A stretch of 9,369 nt of DNA from Syntrophobacterales bacterium (GCA_030601545.1 JAUVTM010000060.1:1-9369), one strand, 5' to 3'. Numbered from the stretch's first letter, positions 1-6,426 are shown. Numbers and translations are program-made. Notes: generated from the sequence alone by a model not told the origin.

Positions 1-14
1 CAAGATGCCATGCT

Positions 15-34
15 CCGAGTCCCTGACAGCTCGG
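15..34. repeat. Short hairpin upstream of the ABC operon
   Basis: CCGAG (15-19) can pair with CTCGG (30-34) around a 10-base loop. No T-run follows, so it is not a standard intrinsic terminator. It lies about 20 bases before the ribosome-binding site of the binding-protein gene and could belong to the operon leader or to the end of whatever precedes the window. It is only a 5-bp stem and may be chance. Confidence 0.3.
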
Positions 35-67
35 CTCTATAAAATAAACCACCAAGGGAGGTGAACC

Positions 68-1063
68 ATGAAAAAGCTCGCAATTCTGTTGTTGATTGTT
101 TTAATGGCTCCTTCTGCGTATGCAGATCAGGCCCTGGTCAAGAAAGCAAAAGCGGAGGGAAAAGTAGCTTTTTACGCCAACATCACGGCTATTCAACCCA
201 TCATGGAGGAGTTCACCAAAGATAAAGGCGTCAAGGGGGAGTATACGAGGATATCCACCTCGAAATTCCTCGCCATTGTCTTGACGGAGCATCAGGTCGG
301 AAAGCTTATGGCGGACGTACTTCAGTCGCCTCTGCCGATCATGGAACTCCTGAAGGATAAGGGTGTCCTGGCAACATACAAATCCCCCGCAGCCGCCAGC
401 TATCCCGCATGGACAAGAAAAGATGACAAGATCCAGATTTTTGGAATCGAATACGTCGCCCTCATTTACAACAAGGAGCTTGTCAAGCCGAAGGACGTTC
501 CCCAGCGGTATGAGGACCTGACGGACCCCAAATGGAAGGGAAAGATCGTTATGGCCAACCCCTCTGCCCATGCCACCACAATTTCCTGGCTCATTGGGCT
601 GAAGGAGAATGTTTTCTCGTCGGAAAAGGCCTGGATGAACTTCGTCAAAGGACTCGCTGCCAATAAGCCCATGTTTGTCAGATCCTTCGGCCCCACCCCC
701 GCACCGGTGGAGAGCGGCGAAAAGCTAATCGCCATCTCCATGCCGAAATACATTATCACCAAAGCACCTGCCCCCCTGGATTGGGCAAGAGTGAAACAGC
801 CCTTGCTGGGTACGCCTCGGGGCATAGCCATCACTGCCTCCGCTTCTCACCCCAATGCTGCCAAGCTGTTCGTGGATTACTGGCTTTCCAAAGATGCCAT
901 GCAGATGCTGGCCGACAAGGTGGGTGAGTACGTCCTCCACCCGGGCGTCTATCCTCCCATCGACGGCATGGACAAGGCAAAAGTCCTGCCCATTCGGGTG
1001 CTGTCGGATGCCGAAATCCGTTCTTGGGGGGCCAAATTCAAGAAAATCTTCGATGTCCCGTAA
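68..1063 (+). CDS. ABC importer periplasmic substrate-binding protein, Fe(III)/thiamine/polyamine-type superfamily
   Basis: This 331-residue protein captures a solute in the periplasm and delivers it to the permease and ATPase encoded just downstream. Residues 1-19 form a typical Sec signal peptide: two lysines, a hydrophobic run, then A-Y-A before D20. There is no lipobox Cys, so the mature protein should be soluble. The body matches family-1 extracellular solute-binding proteins in length and in landmarks such as GIEYVALIYNKEL (126-138), the LTDPKWKGKI segment (151-160) and a C-terminal helix with HPNAAKLFVDYWLS (261-274). Iron-binding FbpA-type proteins usually show two adjacent tyrosines near residue 195-230. 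Here the matching stretch reads MPKYII with a single Tyr (Y228), so iron as the substrate is not supported by the sequence. The start is secure: GGAGG at 57-61 lies six bases before the ATG. It is the first gene of a three-gene operon. The family call is firm, the substrate is unknown. Confidence 0.9.
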   Translation: MKKLAILLLIVLMAPSAYADQALVKKAKAEGKVAFYANITAIQPIMEEFTKDKGVKGEYTRISTSKFLAIVLTEHQVGKLMADVLQSPLPIMELLKDKGVLATYKSPAAASYPAWTRKDDKIQIFGIEYVALIYNKELVKPKDVPQRYEDLTDPKWKGKIVMANPSAHATTISWLIGLKENVFSSEKAWMNFVKGLAANKPMFVRSFGPTPAPVESGEKLIAISMPKYIITKAPAPLDWARVKQPLLGTPRGIAITASASHPNAAKLFVDYWLSKDAMQMLADKVGEYVLHPGVYPPIDGMDKAKVLPIRVLSDAEIRSWGAKFKKIFDVP

Positions 1064-1096
1064 AAACGTTCCCCACTCATTCCAACCATTTTGTGA

Positions 1097-1126
1097 TCCT
1101 GAGACCGGATTCCCTCGGTCTCAGGA
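1097..1126 (+). repeat. Intercistronic hairpin between binding-protein and ATPase genes
   Basis: A perfect 11-bp inverted repeat (TCCTGAGACCG at 1097-1107, CGGTCTCAGGA at 1116-1126) encloses an 8-base loop. No T-run follows, so full termination is unlikely. In binding-protein operons such as malEFG, a hairpin at this place is known to protect the upstream message from 3' exonucleases, so that binding protein is made in excess. The same role is inferred here. The stem ends 18 bases before the ATG of the ATPase gene and could also limit its translation. Confidence 0.8.
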
Positions 1127-1144
1127 CCTCTTCGGTAGCCAGCT

Positions 1145-2233
1145 ATGGAAATCCGCATCAAAAGTGTGAGCAAGGATTTTTTCTCGGAGGGAAAGAAGAT
1201 TAAGGCCCTGTCGAACGTAGATCTGACCATTCCGGCAAATCAAATCTTCACCCTTTTAGGACCGAGCGGTTGCGGTAAGACCACCCTGCTGCGGTGCATC
1301 GTCGGCTTGGAAACGCCGGACTCGGGAGAGATCGCCATCGGAGAGGAAATCGTCTGGTCCAAGGAAAAAAACATCTTCGTGCCGCCGGAAAAGCGGGGGC
1401 TGAGTATGGTCTTTCAGACCTATGCCATCTGGCCCCACATGACAGTCTTCGATAACGTCGCCTATCCTCTCCAAACCCGAAAAGAATCCAAAGAGGAGAT
1501 TAGAAGCAAAGTCGAAAAGACTTTGCGGTTTGTGCAACTCGAGGGCTTTGAGAACCGTCCGGCCACCAAACTGAGCGGTGGCCAGCAGCAGCGCGTTGCC
1601 CTGGCCCGGGCCTTAGTCCCCGAACCGAAGGTGATCCTGTTTGACGAACCTTTGAGCAATTTGGACGCCAAGCTGAGAGAAGAAACTCGAAAAGAATTGA
1701 GGAGTTTTCTTACCGAGTTGAAGATCACGGCCGTTTACGTGACCCACGACCGGATCGAAGCCCTGTCGCTGTCAGACGCCATCGCGGTGATGAAGGACGG
1801 GCGCATGGTAGAGATCGGCACACCCAAAAAGATCTATTTTGGCTCCGATCATCGATTCGTGGCGGATTTCATCGGTCAGGCGAATCTGATCAACGGCAAG
1901 GTGGCGGCCATCGAGGATTCTTATACCATTGTCGATTCCTCCATCGGCACCATATCCTGCCAAAAAAGCCCCGATACATCGGTTGGAAATGCCGTAACCC
2001 TTTGCATCCGCCCTGAGTTCATCAAGGTGATGGAAGGAGATACCAGTGAGGAAATCAATATCTTCCGGGGAAGGGTGGAATCCCTGCTCTTCGTCGGAGA
2101 TGCCTACGAAGCTGAGATCATCATCAAAGCCACTCGCCTGATTATCAGGATCGAGCCAACCGCCATAGTCGAGGAAGGGGATGAGATCGCTCTTGCCTTC
2201 GACCCGGATCATTGCTTCTTGCTCTCGAAGTGA
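1145..2233 (+). CDS. ABC importer ATP-binding protein (FbpC/PotA-like, with C-terminal TOBE-type region)
   Basis: This 362-residue cytoplasmic ATPase powers the importer. The nucleotide-binding domain fills about residues 1-240. It contains Walker A GPSGCGKTT (39-47), Q-loop Gln91 in VFQTYAIWPHMTV, signature LSGGQQQR (143-150), Walker B VILFDEP (163-169), D-loop SNLD (171-174) and switch His201 in VTHDRIEAL. The last of these usually reads THDQ; the Arg is a mild variant. Residues from about 245 to 362 form a regulatory C-terminal region of the TOBE type found in the iron, polyamine and sugar importers. All catalytic residues are present, so it should be active. An in-frame TAG at 1136-1138 excludes an upstream start. 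No Shine-Dalgarno sequence is visible before the ATG, which fits translation lower than that of the binding protein. Its stop overlaps the GTG start of the permease gene by four bases. Confidence 0.95.
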   Translation: MEIRIKSVSKDFFSEGKKIKALSNVDLTIPANQIFTLLGPSGCGKTTLLRCIVGLETPDSGEIAIGEEIVWSKEKNIFVPPEKRGLSMVFQTYAIWPHMTVFDNVAYPLQTRKESKEEIRSKVEKTLRFVQLEGFENRPATKLSGGQQQRVALARALVPEPKVILFDEPLSNLDAKLREETRKELRSFLTELKITAVYVTHDRIEALSLSDAIAVMKDGRMVEIGTPKKIYFGSDHRFVADFIGQANLINGKVAAIEDSYTIVDSSIGTISCQKSPDTSVGNAVTLCIRPEFIKVMEGDTSEEINIFRGRVESLLFVGDAYEAEIIIKATRLIIRIEPTAIVEEGDEIALAFDPDHCFLLSK

Positions 2234-3927
2234 ACAGGACGATGCTCAATACTAGAACGGCACTGACGCCCAGTCTCATTGCGATTGTAGGGTTTCTGAC
2301 GGTATGCCCCGTGGTCATGCTCGTGTTCGGAAGCTTCTCTGAGGGTATCGGGGCCTTCGGCACGTTCACCCTGGAAAAGTACATCCAGTCCTACACCGAT
2401 CCCGAATTCGCCAATATCATTGTCAATACGGTCATATTCACCATCGGCTCTGCCTTTGTCGCCACTCTTCTGGCCCTATTCTTGGCCTACCTTAACACCC
2501 GAACCAATATCCCCTTCAAATTTGTCTTCCGGATCATCTCCATCATCCCGATGATGATTCCCCACATCCTTTTTTCCGTCAGCTGGGTTCTGCTCCTGAA
2601 CCCCTCCAATGGCCTGATCAACCTGTTCCTCCGACAAATCTTCAGCCTGGAGAACTCTCCCTTCAACATCTACACCCTGGAGGGAATGATCCTGGTGGAG
2701 GGGCTCCTGGATCTTCCCATCGCCTATCTGATCCTTGCCCCAGCCATGGCCGCCTTCGACGTCTCCCTCGAGGAGTCTTCCAAGGTCTCCGGTGCCTCGA
2801 ACCTGCGAACGCTAACCAGAGTGACCCTGCCGGTTCTCAGGCCTGCTATTCTGGCCTCCTTCATACTGGTCATCGTCCGGAGCCTGGCTTCCTTCGCAGT
2901 TCCCTCCATCATCGGTATGCCAGGACGGATCTACGTTTTGGCTACTCATATCTACCGGATCATCGCCACCGGTTTTGCCGCGGACTTTGGCATGGCGGCG
3001 GCGGTGGGCATGAGCGCCTTGGCTGCTTCCATAACGCTCATTTACCTCTATCGATACCTGACCTCGGAGAGCGAGAAGTACGTAACCATCTCGAGCAGGG
3101 GATACAGACCCGCCCTTGTTGAACTGAAAAATGCCAAATATCCCCTTTTTGGAATCGTTGCTATCCTTTCCCTCGTTCTGATCGTGCTGCCGGTTCTGGT
3201 CCTGTTCTACACCTCTCTTGTTCCTTACTCCATGGTGCCGAGCGCCAAGGCCTTTTCCATGATGAACTGGAAGCACTGGCTGGAAGTGCTAAAGGACCCC
3301 ATCTCCTTGCTCTCCTTGAAAAACAGCGTTTTCTTGGGCATCGTGGGTGCATCGCTGGGCGTAATCCTCTCAATCTTCGTCTCTTACGTCATCGTCAAGG
3401 TCCGCACTCCCGCTGCCGGCGTTTTGGAATCTTTAAGCTTCTTGTCCTTCTCCTTTCCTGGGATCGTCATTGGTATCGGCTTCATGTGGTTCTTCGTCAG
3501 GACTCCCCTGTATGCCACAATTTGGTCGCTCCTGATCGGCTACATAGCCACCTACCTCCCTTACGGGATTAGGCCGCTTACTAGCGCCTTCGTTCAAATT
3601 CACAGTCACCTGGAAGAATCATCCAGGGTCTGCGGCGGGGGAACCCTCTACACGCTTCGCCGTATCATTATTCCTTTGCTAATCCCCGGCGTTGTATCGG
3701 GATGGATCTTGATGGCCACTATGTTCGTCCGGGAGCTAACACTCTCGGTCGTGCTCTCCAGACCGGGAACGGAAGTCTTGGCTGTGCAGATCCTCCACTT
3801 CGCCGAGGACGGGTTGTGGGGGAAGCTTTCCGCCTTGGGAATTATGATGATTTTCATCTCCTCGACCTTGGTCGTCATCGCCTCCTTGATTGGGACAAAA
3901 CTAACGAAAATGGAAGAAGACAGTTAG
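2230..3927 (+). CDS. ABC importer permease, two fused membrane domains (FbpB-like)
   Basis: This inner-membrane channel is about 565 residues long with roughly twelve hydrophobic segments, six per half. That is the FbpB/ThiP arrangement, in which both permease domains are joined in one chain. Each half carries the cytoplasmic EAA-type loop that docks on the ATPase: LEESSKVSGA...LPVLRPAI around residue 180, and LEESSRVCGG...IPLLIPGV around residue 460. Several starts are possible: TTG 2212, GTG 2230 and ATG 2242. I chose GTG 2230 because it gives the classic 4-base stop/start overlap (GTGA) with the ATPase gene and implies translational coupling. ATG 2242, preceded by a weak AGGA, is almost as likely and loses only four residues. 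With the two upstream genes it makes a complete importer. The gene ends about 15 bases before a hairpin cluster that should terminate the operon. Confidence 0.93.
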   Translation: MNRTMLNTRTALTPSLIAIVGFLTVCPVVMLVFGSFSEGIGAFGTFTLEKYIQSYTDPEFANIIVNTVIFTIGSAFVATLLALFLAYLNTRTNIPFKFVFRIISIIPMMIPHILFSVSWVLLLNPSNGLINLFLRQIFSLENSPFNIYTLEGMILVEGLLDLPIAYLILAPAMAAFDVSLEESSKVSGASNLRTLTRVTLPVLRPAILASFILVIVRSLASFAVPSIIGMPGRIYVLATHIYRIIATGFAADFGMAAAVGMSALAASITLIYLYRYLTSESEKYVTISSRGYRPALVELKNAKYPLFGIVAILSLVLIVLPVLVLFYTSLVPYSMVPSAKAFSMMNWKHWLEVLKDPISLLSLKNSVFLGIVGASLGVILSIFVSYVIVKVRTPAAGVLESLSFLSFSFPGIVIGIGFMWFFVRTPLYATIWSLLIGYIATYLPYGIRPLTSAFVQIHSHLEESSRVCGGGTLYTLRRIIIPLLIPGVVSGWILMATMFVRELTLSVVLSRPGTEVLAVQILHFAEDGLWGKLSALGIMMIFISSTLVVIASLIGTKLTKMEEDS

Positions 3928-3935
3928 GTAAGGAC

Positions 3936-3970
3936 AAAAGTACCCTTTTAGGTCGAGCCACTTTTGGGTA
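3936..3970 (-). terminator. Terminator hairpin for terC (first of two tandem units)
   Basis: TACCC (3941-3945) pairs with GGGTA (3966-3970). Read on the minus strand, the stem is followed by C and then TTTT (3939-3936), which suits transcripts leaving terC. The stem is only 5 bp with a 20-base loop, so efficiency is uncertain. It is the mirror partner of the next unit. Confidence 0.5.
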
Positions 3971-3975
3971 AAATT

Positions 3976-4010
3976 TACCCATTTCTGGCTGGCAAGTTTT
4001 GGGTATTTTT
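3976..4010 (+). terminator. Terminator hairpin for the ABC operon (second tandem unit)
   Basis: TACCCA (3976-3981) pairs with TGGGTA (4000-4005), and five T residues follow at 4006-4010, the layout of an intrinsic terminator on the plus strand. The loop is long (18 bases). TTTACCCA (3974-3981) can instead pair with TGGGTAAA (3965-3972), so two folds compete. Confidence 0.55.
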
Positions 4011-4089
4011 GTGCTAAATGGTTGGGTTGGTTTCTATCTGGGTGGGATGGCAAGGGCGGTTTCGTCGATTACCAGCGCGTTCTTCTCTG

Positions 4090-5094
4090 CTACCCCTCTT
4101 TGTCGCTACCAACCGGTGGAAATGTACCATTATCCCACGCTAACTTACCTTTTTCCCGGCCACCACTGGATTGCCACTTTACATAGAGACCGTTAAAAAC
4201 AAAAGTGCTGCAGAAGGTAGAGAGCATTATAATGGAGAAGACCAGGTCACCCATGTGCAGGTGCAGCCTGGTACCGCTCCAGGAGAAGAGAAGGATCAGC
4301 AGAGTCAGTTGGATCAGGGACTTGATGGTCAGTAATCTAGCCCTCCTGACTTGGGCGGTACCCCAGACCGCCACCGTCAAAACTATCAGAATCCCCACCC
4401 CAACGGGCCCCATGTAGCTGAACAGTTTGTTGAAATGGACCCAGTCCACCTCACTTACCAAACGATATCCAATCAAGGCCACCAGAGCGTAGCCTGTGTG
4501 TTTAAAGAGGGGGAACCTCTCGATTAAACGGATAAACACCCCCGCCACCAGTCGCATGCAGAGGATGCCAATTATGCCACCCATTAAAATCACCCAAACT
4601 TTCTTGGATAACCCCAGGGCGGCCAGAATGCTGTCGATGCTGAAGGCTATGTCCATCAACTCCACTTTGAGCACCGTGGCCCAAAACCCCTTGCCATAGG
4701 CGGCAATCTCAGATTTTTCCACCTCCCCCGCCAAGAAATGCTCGTGACCCAACCATAAGAGATAGCCGCCGCCAAGGAGTTGCAAGGTCCAAAATTGGAT
4801 CAAATAGGTTCCCAAGACAATGGCGATGGTCCGAAAGAAGTAGGCCCCAAAAATCCCAGCAGTCAAAGCCCATTGGCGGATGGACATCTCGACAGGCCCT
4901 AGTTTATACGACCGGTCAGTAGGCAGGTGACTTACGAGAATGGCCAGAACCAGGGCGTTGTCCAAGGAAAGCAAACCCTCGCTCAGCACCAGGTTAAGCA
5001 TGACCAACATGCCGGTGCCTGTAAAAAGAAAAGAGAGTTCCTCCCAGGAGAAAAACCTTAGAAAATTGTTATAAAAACCTTCGAGAAGTTCCAT
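4090..5094 (-). CDS. TerC-family integral membrane protein
   Basis: This 334-residue inner-membrane protein of the TerC family has about eight to nine hydrophobic segments. The family signature is visible twice. LVLSEGLLSLDNALVLAILVSHLP (split around Asp45-Asn46) lies in the first half, and MDIAFSIDSILAALGLSKK (147-165) carries acidic residues Asp148 and Asp154 in the second half. These paired acidic membrane motifs are typical of TerC proteins, which are linked to tellurite resistance in plasmids and, for bacterial chromosomal members such as YkoY/YjbE, to manganese export or metalation of secreted enzymes. The exact metal cannot be read from this sequence. A polar tail of about 28 residues follows the last membrane segment. 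The start ATG has no clear Shine-Dalgarno sequence. It converges on the ABC operon and is preceded by a palindrome-rich spacer, so it is probably a single-gene unit. No Mn riboswitch was recognised upstream. Confidence 0.9.
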   Translation of the reverse strand: MELLEGFYNNFLRFFSWEELSFLFTGTGMLVMLNLVLSEGLLSLDNALVLAILVSHLPTDRSYKLGPVEMSIRQWALTAGIFGAYFFRTIAIVLGTYLIQFWTLQLLGGGYLLWLGHEHFLAGEVEKSEIAAYGKGFWATVLKVELMDIAFSIDSILAALGLSKKVWVILMGGIIGILCMRLVAGVFIRLIERFPLFKHTGYALVALIGYRLVSEVDWVHFNKLFSYMGPVGVGILIVLTVAVWGTAQVRRARLLTIKSLIQLTLLILLFSWSGTRLHLHMGDLVFSIIMLSTFCSTFVFNGLYVKWQSSGGREKGKLAWDNGTFPPVGSDKEG

Positions 5095-5122
5095 GACCGC
5101 ATCTTATCCACGGAGATCAAGT

Positions 5123-5147
5123 TATAAAATCGCTCCACGATTTTATA
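5123..5147. repeat. Perfect 25-base inverted repeat upstream of terC
   Basis: TATAAAATCG (5123-5132) and CGATTTTATA (5138-5147) are exact reverse complements around CTCCA. It lies 29-53 bases before the terC start codon. It could be an operator for a dimeric regulator, an RNA hairpin in the terC leader, or part of a dispersed repeat. No T-run supports a terminator on either strand. Confidence 0.75.
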
Positions 5148-5153
5148 TGACGC

Positions 5154-5166
5154 CCGCCGCTGGCGG
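5154..5166. repeat. GC-rich mini-hairpin next to the AT-rich palindrome
   Basis: CCGCC (5154-5158) pairs with GGCGG (5162-5166) around GCT. It sits 7 bases beyond the AT-rich inverted repeat, so any terC leader starting upstream would hold two adjacent hairpins. It is short and its role is unknown. Confidence 0.5.
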
Positions 5167-5187
5167 ACTCGAAAGCAGCAGACAGCA

Positions 5188-5215
5188 ATTAAAAATTCCA
5201 ACTCACAAATCACAA
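5188..5215 (-). promoter_or_regulatory. Weak candidate promoter for terC
   Basis: On the minus strand, TTGTGA (5215-5210) and TTTAAT (5193-5188) are separated by 16 bases. They match the sigma-70 -35 and -10 boxes at 4/6 and 5/6 positions. A start near 5181 would give a leader of about 87 bases that includes both hairpins at 5123-5166. The match is modest and could be chance. Confidence 0.25.
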
Positions 5216-5224
5216 TGACTAAGG

Positions 5225-5296
5225 TTTCAGTGTTCAGGTTTCAGGTTCTATATTTCTTTTTCCTGACACCTGACACCCGACACCTGACACCCTGAG
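5225..5296. repeat. Heptamer tandem-repeat array with opposite-polarity arms
   Basis: The right arm reads CCTGACA (5262), CCTGACA (5269), CCCGACA (5276), CCTGACA (5283), then a diverged CCCTGAG (5290). The left arm reads TTTCAGT (5225), GTTCAGG (5232), TTTCAGG (5239), which resemble the reverse complement TGTCAGG. The arms flank a 16-base AT-rich centre and can fold on themselves: 5234-5245 pairs with 5262-5273 at 11 of 12 positions. It lies in non-coding DNA and looks like a dispersed simple-sequence element. The rest of 5167-5444 holds no gene that I can support. Confidence 0.8.
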
Positions 5297-5399
5297 ATTT
5301 GGTGCTTGGAGTTTGGGATTTCACAGACTCTAGTACTCCAAAACAGCTCGAAATCTTTACCAGCAACGCCATTGAACTTTGGACTGGCCCTTCGAAGAT

Positions 5400-5412
5400 C
5401 CCGCTACGCGGG
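5400..5412. repeat. Small GC-rich hairpin
   Basis: CCCGC (5400-5404) pairs with GCGGG (5408-5412) around TAC. It immediately precedes the segment that can pair with the terminator region at 5445-5464. It is short, with no T-run. Confidence 0.4.
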
Positions 5413-5440
5413 GGAGGACCAGGTTTTCCAGAACTAAATA

Positions 5441-5470
5441 GAAAACCAGGGTTGGCCCCTGGTCTTTTTT
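5441..5470. terminator. Bidirectional intrinsic terminator downstream of the SH3-domain gene
   Basis: ACCAGGG (5445-5451) and CCCTGGT (5457-5463) form a 7-bp stem with a 5-base loop. On the plus strand the stem is followed by C and six T residues (5465-5470). On the minus strand it is followed by TTTT (5444-5441). The likely user is the minus-strand SH3-domain gene, whose stop codon is 37 bases upstream of the hairpin. The plus-strand T-run is the stronger of the two, yet no plus-strand gene lies upstream. The upstream segment 5417-5447 can form competing pairings. Confidence 0.7.
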
Positions 5471-5499
5471 GCGATGAACAACGGAGTTGTTTTCACTGT

Positions 5500-6213
5500 T
5501 TACAGTTTATAATAATCTGATGAGCGGCGGCGGCGCAAGCGTGCCACACTGGAGCCCAGAAGCCAACCCAGCAGTAGGACCCCGGCGCCACTGAGAAACC
5601 AACGGATGCCGGTGGACGTTTTCAATTTTCCGTAAGCCTTTTCCAATTTATCCAGTTTGGCGTTACTCTGCCGGGCTCCCTTTTGAAGATTCTCGTAGGC
5701 CATTTTTAGATTCAAGTAGTTTGTCGACGAATTCTTGAGCTCCTCGTAATCCCTGCTCACTTTCTTCAACTCCCTTTGCTGGAGGTCCATCTGCTTTTGG
5801 AGCTCTTTATTCTTTTGGAGCAGGTCCTGGTGCCCGCCTTTTATATTGGCCACTTGTGCTCGCAGTTGCTCGTTTTCTGTTGCAAGCTTTTGTGCAGTCA
5901 CCCGCCACGGCGGACGCTCAGAAAGATAGCGTTTCAGGATCCAGCCGGTACGCCCATCTGCCAGGGTCACCTTGGCCCAGCCGTTTTCTTCCTGGACCAG
6001 GGTTAATTGTGTGCCCGGCCGCAAAAGGGCAATGATGCGATTTTCTCTGTGGATACCCGTCCTGAGGTTGGCCTCCACCGTGGTATCAGATACGTAAAGA
6101 GTAGCGGCAGAGCTACTTACGCTCGGCAGCCAGACGGTTAAAAACAAAGTCAGGCCCAAAAGCCTCAGTGCTTGTGCTGTAACCTTATTTTGTTTGTGTG
6201 TAACCATCCCCAA
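5500..6213 (-). CDS. YgiM/TIGR04211-like SH3b, coiled-coil, membrane-anchored protein
   Basis: This 237-residue envelope protein has four clear parts. A signal sequence covers about residues 12-37 (cleavage likely after SSAA). A bacterial SH3 domain spans about 38-98, with YVSDTTVEANLRTG, ENGWAKV and GRTGWILKRYL. A long Gln/Glu/Lys-rich coiled coil covers about 104-198, and a single membrane helix covers about 204-224, followed by a basic stop-transfer run RLRRRR. This order is that of E. coli YgiM and the TIGR04211 family, whose precise job is not settled. The SH3 domain is expected to face the periplasm, perhaps touching peptidoglycan. The start is read as TTG 6213 because GGAG at 6224-6221 lies seven bases before it. 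ATG 6207, two codons later, would be 13 bases away. A long, structured spacer precedes the gene, and an intrinsic terminator follows 37 bases after the stop. Confidence 0.88.
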   Translation of the reverse strand: MGMVTHKQNKVTAQALRLLGLTLFLTVWLPSVSSSAATLYVSDTTVEANLRTGIHRENRIIALLRPGTQLTLVQEENGWAKVTLADGRTGWILKRYLSERPPWRVTAQKLATENEQLRAQVANIKGGHQDLLQKNKELQKQMDLQQRELKKVSRDYEELKNSSTNYLNLKMAYENLQKGARQSNAKLDKLEKAYGKLKTSTGIRWFLSGAGVLLLGWLLGSSVARLRRRRSSDYYKL

Positions 6214-6273
6214 TCCAGTTCTCCAAGATTAGATGACTGTATTCTCTCCCTGACCTCGTCCGCCCATGACCAC

Positions 6274-6403
6274 ATTGCTAGTGCTTCGACCCGCAAATAA
6301 TGTGTGTTTTGTTGAATAATAAATATCTAATAATTTCGCTTGCTCAGCACTAGTCCTGAGTAATAAATTCTGAATAGAATTTATGAATCGAAGGACTAGC
6401 AAT
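6274..6403. repeat. 130-base element with inverted ends and nested hairpins (MITE-like or structured leader)
   Basis: The ends ATTGCTAGTGCTTCGA (6274-6289) and TCGAAGGACTAGCAAT (6388-6403) are inverted repeats matching at 15 of 16 positions. Two internal arms complete a two-hairpin layout: CTAGTGCT (6278-6285) pairs with AGCACTAG (6346-6353), and CTAGTCCT (6350-6357) pairs with AGGACTAG (6392-6399). Inside the second, ATAAATTC (6363-6370) and GAATTTAT (6377-6384) form a perfect 8-bp stem with a TGAATA loop. The two hairpins meet in a near-palindrome centred on ACTAGT (6343-6360). The element is much more AT-rich than its flanks. No clear target-site duplication flanks it. It lies between a candidate promoter and the SH3-domain gene, so it would be transcribed as that gene's leader. 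Confidence 0.7.
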
Positions 6404-6426
6404 TTTTAGGCCGGAAATTTCATGCC

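Noticed and set aside
23..43. Promoter CTGACA/TATAAA before the binding-protein gene
   Set aside because: The boxes look fair but are only 9 bases apart, too close for a sigma-70 promoter. The real promoter is probably outside the window.
101..834. Two minus-strand open frames opposite the binding-protein gene
   Set aside because: They lie antisense to a well-supported secreted protein, show no recognisable domain and have no convincing start signal. Treated as chance frames.
2724..3373. Overlapping minus-strand frames opposite the permease gene
   Set aside because: Low-complexity Arg/Gly/Ser-rich translations mirror the hydrophobic codons of the real membrane protein.
3999..4196. 65-codon plus-strand frame between the ABC operon and terC
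   Set aside because: It starts inside the terminator, runs into the 3' end of terC on the other strand and shows no protein-like pattern.
5225..5296. CRISPR array
   Set aside because: The repeat unit is 7 bases with no spacers; it is a simple tandem repeat.
5095..5499. A Mn-responsive yybP-ykoY-type riboswitch before terC
   Set aside because: This class often precedes TerC-family genes, so I looked for its conserved loops on the minus strand. I saw no match.
5299..5520. 73-codon plus-strand frame in the palindrome-rich spacer
   Set aside because: It runs through the repeat edge and the intrinsic terminator and into the SH3 gene's stop region. No ribosome-binding site or known motif was seen.
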